A DNA stretch of 10,203 bases from Chloroflexi bacterium RBG_13_51_18 (lineage in GTDB: Bacteria > Chloroflexota > Dehalococcoidia > Dehalococcoidales > RBG-16-60-22), in NCBI GenBank assembly GCA_001796495.1, contig MGMR01000086.1, positions 25,650 to 35,852 of the forward strand, given 5' to 3'. Positions 6,436 to 10,203 of this stretch are shown piece by piece. A model generated the notes under the pieces. That model worked only from the letters and a program-made list of their open reading frames with translations, had not been told where the DNA came from and made no database searches. A program made the position numbers and the translations under genes. Positions within the stretch are counted from its first letter, which is position 1, and each line of letters begins with the position of its first letter.

Positions 6436-6861
6436 GTGGCGGGTGAATCGGTAATAAGCGAGGAATTAAACAAGCTGCTCAATGTAGAGTTCGGGCCGGA
6501 AGTATACGAGATTGAGAAGGGCATGCTGAAGAAATTCGCCGAGGCCATCGAAGACCCCAATCCGAGGTGGCTCGAGGAAGCCCCGCCCACTTTCCCCGCC
6601 TCACTTGTGCCCAAAGAACTGCTGAATAAGCTCTTCAATGCGGATATACCTCTAAAGCGTCTACTCAACGGGTCGAGCGAACTGGAGTATTTTGTTCCTA
6701 TTAAAGCAGGCGATGTTATTTCCGTAACGGCCAAGCTTACCCGGCTGCGGCAGGTAGCGGGGGCGGAGGGGCCGACCCTTTTCATGTTTACGGAGATGAC
6801 CTATACCAACCAGAGGGGCGAGGTGGCGGTCAAGGGGAAGAATACATATATCAAATATTAG
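6436..6861 (+). CDS. MaoC-like hot-dog dehydratase, HadA-like (probably non-catalytic) subunit
   Basis: A 141-residue single hot-dog domain of the FAS1-like / MaoC N-terminal dehydratase type. Features are a VYEIEKGMLKKFAEAIEDPNP segment (23-43), APPTFPASL (49-57) and a beta-sheet half with FVPIKAGDVI (86-95) typical of these folds. The Asp-His dyad of (R)-specific hydratases is not present as GDxNPxH: only D40-PNP remains and no His follows. This resembles mycobacterial HadA, which shapes the acyl-binding tunnel while its HadB partner supplies catalysis. The substrate is unknown; a 3-hydroxyacyl thioester is expected from the family. The start is GTG at 6436 with GGAGGG 7 nt upstream. The HadB-like gene follows after 9 bp, so a heterodimer is likely. 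Could also work as part of a beta-oxidation or polyester-type hydratase. Confidence 0.8.
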   Translation: MAGESVISEELNKLLNVEFGPEVYEIEKGMLKKFAEAIEDPNPRWLEEAPPTFPASLVPKELLNKLFNADIPLKRLLNGSSELEYFVPIKAGDVISVTAKLTRLRQVAGAEGPTLFMFTEMTYTNQRGEVAVKGKNTYIKY

Positions 6862-6870
6862 GGGAAAGAT

Positions 6871-7302
6871 ATGGCAGGACAGGTCTATTACGAAGATATC
6901 GAGGCGGGCAGCGAAATACCGGCGCTGGTGAAATACCCTACGACCATGCAGCTGGTGAAGTACGCCGGCGCCTCCGGGGACTATTACCAGATACACTACG
7001 ATAAGGACTTCGCTATAGCCAACGGGCTGCCGGGGGTGATAGTGCACGGGTGGCTGACGCTTTCCTTCCTGGGCCAGATGGTGACCGACTGGCTGGGGGA
7101 AAAGGGGACTCTGTTAAAACTCAACGGCAGCTACCGGGGCATGAATAAAGTCCACGAGGACATTATCTGCAACGGTAAAGTGACCAAGAAATATACCGAA
7201 GAAGACAGGAACCTGGCCAGAGTAGAAATCTGGGCGGAAAACCCGCAGGGCGAAAAGACGGTCACCGGCACGGTAGTGGTAACGCTGCCTTCAAGGGCGT
7301 AA
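6871..7302 (+). CDS. MaoC-like hot-dog dehydratase, HadB-like catalytic subunit
   Basis: A 143-residue hot-dog domain. The hydratase-2 motif is present as ASGDYYQIHYD (34-44), giving the catalytic pair D37 and H42; the usual Asn-Pro between them is Tyr-Gln here. GVIVHGWLTLSF (55-66) is the following conserved helix. The family dehydrates (3R)-hydroxyacyl thioesters or hydrates trans-2-enoyl thioesters. The overall plan (VYYEDIEAGSEIP start, the motif, C-terminal TGTVVVTLP strand) matches HadB of the mycobacterial HadAB pair as I recall it. GGGGAAAG precedes the ATG. It forms an operon with the HadA-like gene and converges on the Fe-S oxidoreductase gene, with 36 bp between the stop codons. 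Whether it acts in synthesis or degradation of acyl chains cannot be told. Confidence 0.87.
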   Translation: MAGQVYYEDIEAGSEIPALVKYPTTMQLVKYAGASGDYYQIHYDKDFAIANGLPGVIVHGWLTLSFLGQMVTDWLGEKGTLLKLNGSYRGMNKVHEDIICNGKVTKKYTEEDRNLARVEIWAENPQGEKTVTGTVVVTLPSRA

Positions 7303-7349
7303 TCACTCAAGTGCGCAGTTGCGCAATTACGTGCTTGCTCATTTGCTAT
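7302..7349. repeat. Degenerate tandem octamer array B (six units)
   Basis: Six contiguous 8-nt units span the space between two convergent genes. The best are AGTGCGCA (7310-7317) and GTTGCGCA (7318-7325), whose self-complementary cores can form a TGCGC/GCGCA hairpin with an AGTT loop. Others, such as CTTGCTCA (7334-7341), fit WTTRCKCA with one or two changes. The array starts on the last base of the HadB-like stop codon. Its last units contain the TGA stop (7341-7339) and the final codons of the Fe-S oxidoreductase gene on the other strand. Confidence 0.65.
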
Positions 7350-9369
7350 CTTCTAAGGACTCCGCAAGCAACTCGCTTAAGTCCAGCGCTTTGACCGTCT
7401 CCTCCGCCCCTTTAGCTTTAAGTCCGTCATCGAACATGGTGAGGCAGTAGGGACAGGCGGTCGCCACGCACTTTACGCCGGCTTTAATAATTTCTTCCAC
7501 CCGGCGGTTGTTGACGCGCTTTTCAGGGTCTTCTTCCATCCAGATATGGCCGCCCCCGCCCCCGCAGCAAAAGCTGTCCGACCGGCGGCGCGGCAGTTCA
7601 ACAACATTGCCGCTGACGGCTTTAAGGATTTCGCGCGGCTCGTCGTAGACATCGTTATAGCGGCCGAGGTAACAGGAATCGTGGTAGGCGGCTTTAAGGG
7701 AGGTGGGGTTTTTGACATTGAGTCGGCCGTTTTTCAAAAGCTCCGCAAGGAATTGGGTATGGTGCACGACCTCATAATTGCCGCCGAACTGCGGGTACTC
7801 ATATTTAAGGCTGTTAAAGCAGTGGGGGCAGGAGGTCAGAATCTTTTTCACGTTGTGCCCCTTTAGAATTTCGATGTTCTGCCGGCAGATGGTCTGGAAA
7901 AGGTACTCATCACCAATCCGGCGGGCGGGGTCGCCGCAGCAGGCCTCTTCATCGCCGAGGATGGCGAATTTAACGCCGGCGGCCCGAAGCACTTTAACGG
8001 TGGCGCGCGCCACTTTTATATTGCGGTCGTCCAGAGCGGCGGAGCAGCCCACCCAGTAGAGAACATCGATGTCTTGAGCATCAGAAACGGTGTCTATTGG
8101 CAGACCATCACACCAGGTCGTCCGGGTGGCAGTGGTGCCGCGGTAAGGGTGACCGCGTGTGCCGAGGCTTTTAAGGGCTTCCCGGACGGCTTCCGGGAAT
8201 TTGCTTTTTTCCATCGCCAGATTGCGGCGCATATCAATTATTTTATCGACGTGCTCGATATAGACCGGGCAGGCCTGCTGGCAGGCGCGGCAGGTGGTGC
8301 AGTCCCAGATAACCTCTTCGGTAATGACCTCGCCGAGCATTTCTTTACGGGACGATGCTGCCTTTAACGAGAACTTGCCGGGATAAACATCATAAAGGTG
8401 GTCTTTAAGGTCCAGGACAACCTGCTTGGGATTGAGCGATTTACCGCTAAAGTAAGCCGGGCAGGCATCCTGGCAGCGGCCGCAGCGGGTACAGGCATCG
8501 AGGTCAAGGATCTGCTTCCAGGTGAAGTCTTCGATTTTGCTAGCGCCAAATAACTCCGTTTTCTCGAAGTCGATAGGGGCCAGCGCGCCGCGGGGGCCGA
8601 GGTTTCTAAAAAATATATTAACGGGGTCCCAGAGAATATGGAATAGACGCGAGTTTACCAGGGCGAGGTAAGCGAACAGACCGAAGGAAAAGACGACATG
8701 GAACCACCATATTCCTATGTGCCATCCGCGTAAAGTCGCATCAGAAGCGCCTGAAAAAGCTTTGGCAAGCACCCAGCCGCCCGGTGACCATACTGCCCAG
8801 CCCGGGTTCGTCTGGAGTTCCGTAGCGGCGATACGCAGACCTTCGACGACGAAGCCGGTGAGGATGGTAACCAGGATAATCAGCAGGGCAGTCAGGTCTT
8901 CCCACCGGTTATCGAGTCGTTTCGGCTTCCAGATATAGCGTCGGAACAAAGCCAAAATCACGCCGATAGTTGCCAGTATGCCGAATACGTCCACAATCAA
9001 GGAAAAAGCCAGATAGACGTTGCCTCTTAAAATCTGTTCCGCAGAACCGACGATAGTTGCGAGAAGAAAAATAATGAAACCCCAGAAAATGAGAAAGTGC
9101 ATCAGGCCCGGGAAAAACTCGCGGGGCCTTAAGGGCTTATCGACTCCGAAGAACCTGCGATGAAGCAGGCCGTCAACAACAGCGAGAGAGACAAAGGAAG
9201 TAGTCCTTTTCCACCAGCTTCCGGCGCGGTCGGACGGCAGACCGACCCTCAACCGTTTTATGTGGATAAAGACACCGTAAAGGAGCAACCCGAAGCCGAT
9301 AGTGGCCAGGACATACATGGGCCATTGAAGGCTGATATTCCAGAATACCTCACGGGAAGCTTCATTCAT
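7339..9369 (-). CDS. Membrane-bound HdrD/DsrK-like Fe-S oxidoreductase, ETF:menaquinone oxidoreductase type
   Basis: A 676-residue fusion of a membrane cytochrome-like part and a heterodisulfide-reductase-like part. The N-terminal 245 residues hold about five or six hydrophobic helices (about 17-38, 89-110, 117-142, 158-178, 218-240), similar to NarI/DsrM; H91, H217 and H224 are candidate heme b ligands. Two [4Fe-4S] motifs follow: C293, C296, C299, C303 and C357, C360, C363, C367. Two CCG cysteine-rich domains complete it: C442, CC477-478, C514, C517 and C566, CC601-602, C639, C642. This order is that of the 'DUF224'/EMO proteins proposed to pass electrons from electron-transfer flavoprotein to menaquinone during acyl-CoA oxidation. 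No etfAB genes are in the window, so the donor is inferred. The ATG is preceded by AGAGGA. Its stop codon lies in the octamer array. Alternative: a different HdrD-like quinone-linked reductase. Confidence 0.85.
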   Translation of the reverse strand: MNEASREVFWNISLQWPMYVLATIGFGLLLYGVFIHIKRLRVGLPSDRAGSWWKRTTSFVSLAVVDGLLHRRFFGVDKPLRPREFFPGLMHFLIFWGFIIFLLATIVGSAEQILRGNVYLAFSLIVDVFGILATIGVILALFRRYIWKPKRLDNRWEDLTALLIILVTILTGFVVEGLRIAATELQTNPGWAVWSPGGWVLAKAFSGASDATLRGWHIGIWWFHVVFSFGLFAYLALVNSRLFHILWDPVNIFFRNLGPRGALAPIDFEKTELFGASKIEDFTWKQILDLDACTRCGRCQDACPAYFSGKSLNPKQVVLDLKDHLYDVYPGKFSLKAASSRKEMLGEVITEEVIWDCTTCRACQQACPVYIEHVDKIIDMRRNLAMEKSKFPEAVREALKSLGTRGHPYRGTTATRTTWCDGLPIDTVSDAQDIDVLYWVGCSAALDDRNIKVARATVKVLRAAGVKFAILGDEEACCGDPARRIGDEYLFQTICRQNIEILKGHNVKKILTSCPHCFNSLKYEYPQFGGNYEVVHHTQFLAELLKNGRLNVKNPTSLKAAYHDSCYLGRYNDVYDEPREILKAVSGNVVELPRRRSDSFCCGGGGGHIWMEEDPEKRVNNRRVEEIIKAGVKCVATACPYCLTMFDDGLKAKGAEETVKALDLSELLAESLEDSK

Positions 9370-9410
9370 GGTTGATTCCTCTCAAGGGGCCTACCATTTA
9401 TTGCGATTAT

Positions 9411-9441
9411 ATTATAAACAATATGGGCGGTGCTTTGACAA
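9411..9441 (-). promoter_or_regulatory. Promoter of the Fe-S oxidoreductase gene
   Basis: On the minus strand TTGTCA (9441-9436, 5 of 6) is followed after 19 nt by TATAAT (9416-9411); a second overlapping TATAAT lies at 9411-9406. The 19-nt spacer is longer than ideal. The leader to the ATG at 9369 would be about 35 nt. Its -35 overlaps the -35 of the divergent archease promoter. Confidence 0.45.
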
Positions 9442-9463
9442 CTTGCCTAAATGGAGATATTAT
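9435..9463 (+). promoter_or_regulatory. Sigma70-type promoter of archease-rtcB
   Basis: A perfect TTGACA (9435-9440) is followed after exactly 17 nt by TATTAT (9458-9463, 5 of 6). Transcription would start near 9470, just before a GGGAGGGGG purine run (9474-9482). This is the best promoter match in the window. The predicted leader of about 60 nt contains octamer array C. Confidence 0.65.
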
Positions 9464-9486
9464 AAAATCTCACGGGAGGGGGTTTA

Positions 9487-9526
9487 GAAGCGTAAATGCT
9501 CATTTGAGTGGTTACGCAATTGCGCA
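9487..9526. repeat. Degenerate tandem octamer array C (five units) in the archease leader
   Basis: Five contiguous 8-nt units with consensus WTTRCKCA; the clearest are GTTACGCA (9511-9518) and ATTGCGCA (9519-9526). The array ends 2 nt before the archease ATG and separates that start from the Shine-Dalgarno-like GGGAGGGGG at 9474-9482. It contains a possible three-codon reading frame, Met-Leu-Ile-stop (9496-9507). Confidence 0.6.
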
Positions 9527-9528
9527 AA

Positions 9529-9939
9529 ATGAAGAAATACGAGCTTATAGAGCATACGGCGGACATGGGGCTGGCGGCTTACGGTAAAGATTTAGCCGGG
9601 GCCTTCGCCAACGCGGCTTACGGCATGTTCTCCATCATCGCAGACCTAAATGCGGTGAAAGAAGTAGAGTCGCGGCGTATCCGGATAAAAGAAGACGACG
9701 CCGAAAGCCTGCTCTTCGAGTGGCTGAACAGCCTGCTTTACTACTTCGACGTGGAGACGCTGCTGTTCAAGAAATTCGATATAGTAGAGTTAGGGGATGA
9801 CCATCTGGAAGCGGTTTGTTATGGGGAGAAATACGATGCCTCCCGTCACCATCTTAAAACAGGAATAAAGTCGGCCACCTACCATATGCTGGAGGTGGAC
9901 AAAGCGAAAAACCGGGTGCAGGTTATTTTTGATGTGTAG
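9529..9939 (+). CDS. Archease, RtcB-activating protein
   Basis: Archease helps the RNA ligase RtcB load guanylate and turn over. From ATG 9529 it is 136 residues, normal for the family. The start MKKYELIEHTADMG carries the conserved HTAD motif with metal-binding D12; SLLFEWLNSLLYYFD (60-74) and TGIKSATYHMLEV (111-123) are the other family blocks, and the protein ends VIFDV with D135, the usual archease C-terminus. I chose ATG 9529 because the family begins there; an in-frame GTG at 9508 would add seven residues encoded by the octamer repeat. No Shine-Dalgarno lies directly before the ATG because the repeat occupies that space. The rtcB gene starts 11 bp downstream, confirming the functional pair. 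Confidence 0.93.
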   Translation: MKKYELIEHTADMGLAAYGKDLAGAFANAAYGMFSIIADLNAVKEVESRRIRIKEDDAESLLFEWLNSLLYYFDVETLLFKKFDIVELGDDHLEAVCYGEKYDASRHHLKTGIKSATYHMLEVDKAKNRVQVIFDV

Positions 9940-9950
9940 GAAGTGCGGCG

Positions 9951-10203
9951 ATGCCTAAATGGAGCGGCAAGCTGGAAAAAGTCGACGAATACCGCTGGCG
10001 TATTCCCAAAAGCTACAAGCCGGGCATGCGCGTGGACGGGCTTATCTATACTGACGAGGGGATGCTGCCGCATATTTTAGAGGAGCAAGCCCTGGATCAG
10101 GTAGCCAACGTGGCTTTCCTGCCGGGCATCGTGGGGTATTCTTTAGCCATGCCGGACATCCACTGGGGCTACGGCTTTGCAATCGGCGGTGTGGCAGCGA
10201 TGC
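9951..10203 (+). CDS. rtcB: RNA-splicing ligase RtcB (5' part, runs off the right edge)
   Basis: RtcB joins RNA 2',3'-cyclic phosphate or 3'-phosphate ends to 5'-hydroxyl ends using GTP and Mn2+; in bacteria it serves RNA repair. The first 84 residues are present. MPKWSGKLEKVDEYRWRIPKSY and the block AMPDIHWGYGFAIGGVAAM (66-84) are diagnostic, the latter being the conserved strand-turn preceding the active site. The metal-binding Cys of the usual DxGCG-type motif and the guanylated His lie beyond the window and cannot be checked. AGGAAG overlapping the archease stop codon serves as ribosome-binding site. It is co-transcribed with archease. No RtcA or RtcR gene is visible. Confidence 0.94.
   Translation, partial: MPKWSGKLEKVDEYRWRIPKSYKPGMRVDGLIYTDEGMLPHILEEQALDQVANVAFLPGIVGYSLAMPDIHWGYGFAIGGVAAM

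Noticed and set aside
836..9526. Octamer arrays as CRISPR or iterons
   Set aside because: No spacers between units, units too short and degenerate for CRISPR, and no plasmid or Rep gene to support iterons.
9372..9587. Plus-strand 71-codon ORF spanning the divergent promoter region and archease start
   Set aside because: It overlaps two promoters, the octamer array and the archease N-terminus in another frame; no recognizable domain.

Overview
The window looks like a core-genome segment of an anaerobic bacterium. The gene set (DnaA, Obg, NadD, methionyl-tRNA formyltransferase, a HadAB-like dehydratase pair, an ETF:menaquinone-type Fe-S oxidoreductase, archease and RtcB) and the general look of the proteins resemble Chloroflexota, class Dehalococcoidia. 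That assignment is from recalled family resemblance only; no search was run. Coding regions are moderately GC-rich, intergenic regions are strongly AT-rich, and TTG and GTG starts are used alongside ATG.

Layout. Positions 1-1837 (minus strand) hold fmt followed by mazG, with mazG running to the left edge. A 351-bp divergent spacer separates fmt from dnaA (2189-3532, plus). The DnaA is unusual because its DNA-recognition signature has lost the conserved His-Thr-Thr. A 306-bp spacer follows; its last part is only about 19% G+C by hand count. It leads to one 626-residue ORF that joins a complete Obg GTPase to a complete NadD adenylyltransferase, and then to a small iron-sulfur flavoprotein. Next come two short hot-dog dehydratase genes (HadA-like and HadB-like, 6436-7302). 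Convergent to them is a large membrane-anchored Fe-S oxidoreductase (7339-9369, minus). The right end holds archease and the 5' part of rtcB (plus), the RNA-ligation pair.

The most unexpected signal is not a gene. Three intergenic sites (about 836-883, 7302-7349 and 9487-9526) carry short, degenerate tandem arrays with a strict 8-nt period and the consensus WTTRCKCA (ideal unit ATTGCGCA). The three arrays look related to each other. One supplies the stop codon of the Fe-S oxidoreductase gene. One lies between a good promoter plus purine-rich Shine-Dalgarno-like stretch and the archease start codon. One sits just upstream of the mazG promoter.

How the genes work together: fmt, mazG, dnaA, obg-nadD and the archease/rtcB pair cover initiator tRNA formylation, nucleotide-pool cleaning, replication initiation, ribosome assembly, NAD synthesis and RNA repair. 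The dehydratase pair and the Fe-S oxidoreductase suggest acyl-CoA metabolism linked to membrane electron transfer. That link is inferred from proximity and family and is not shown by the sequence.
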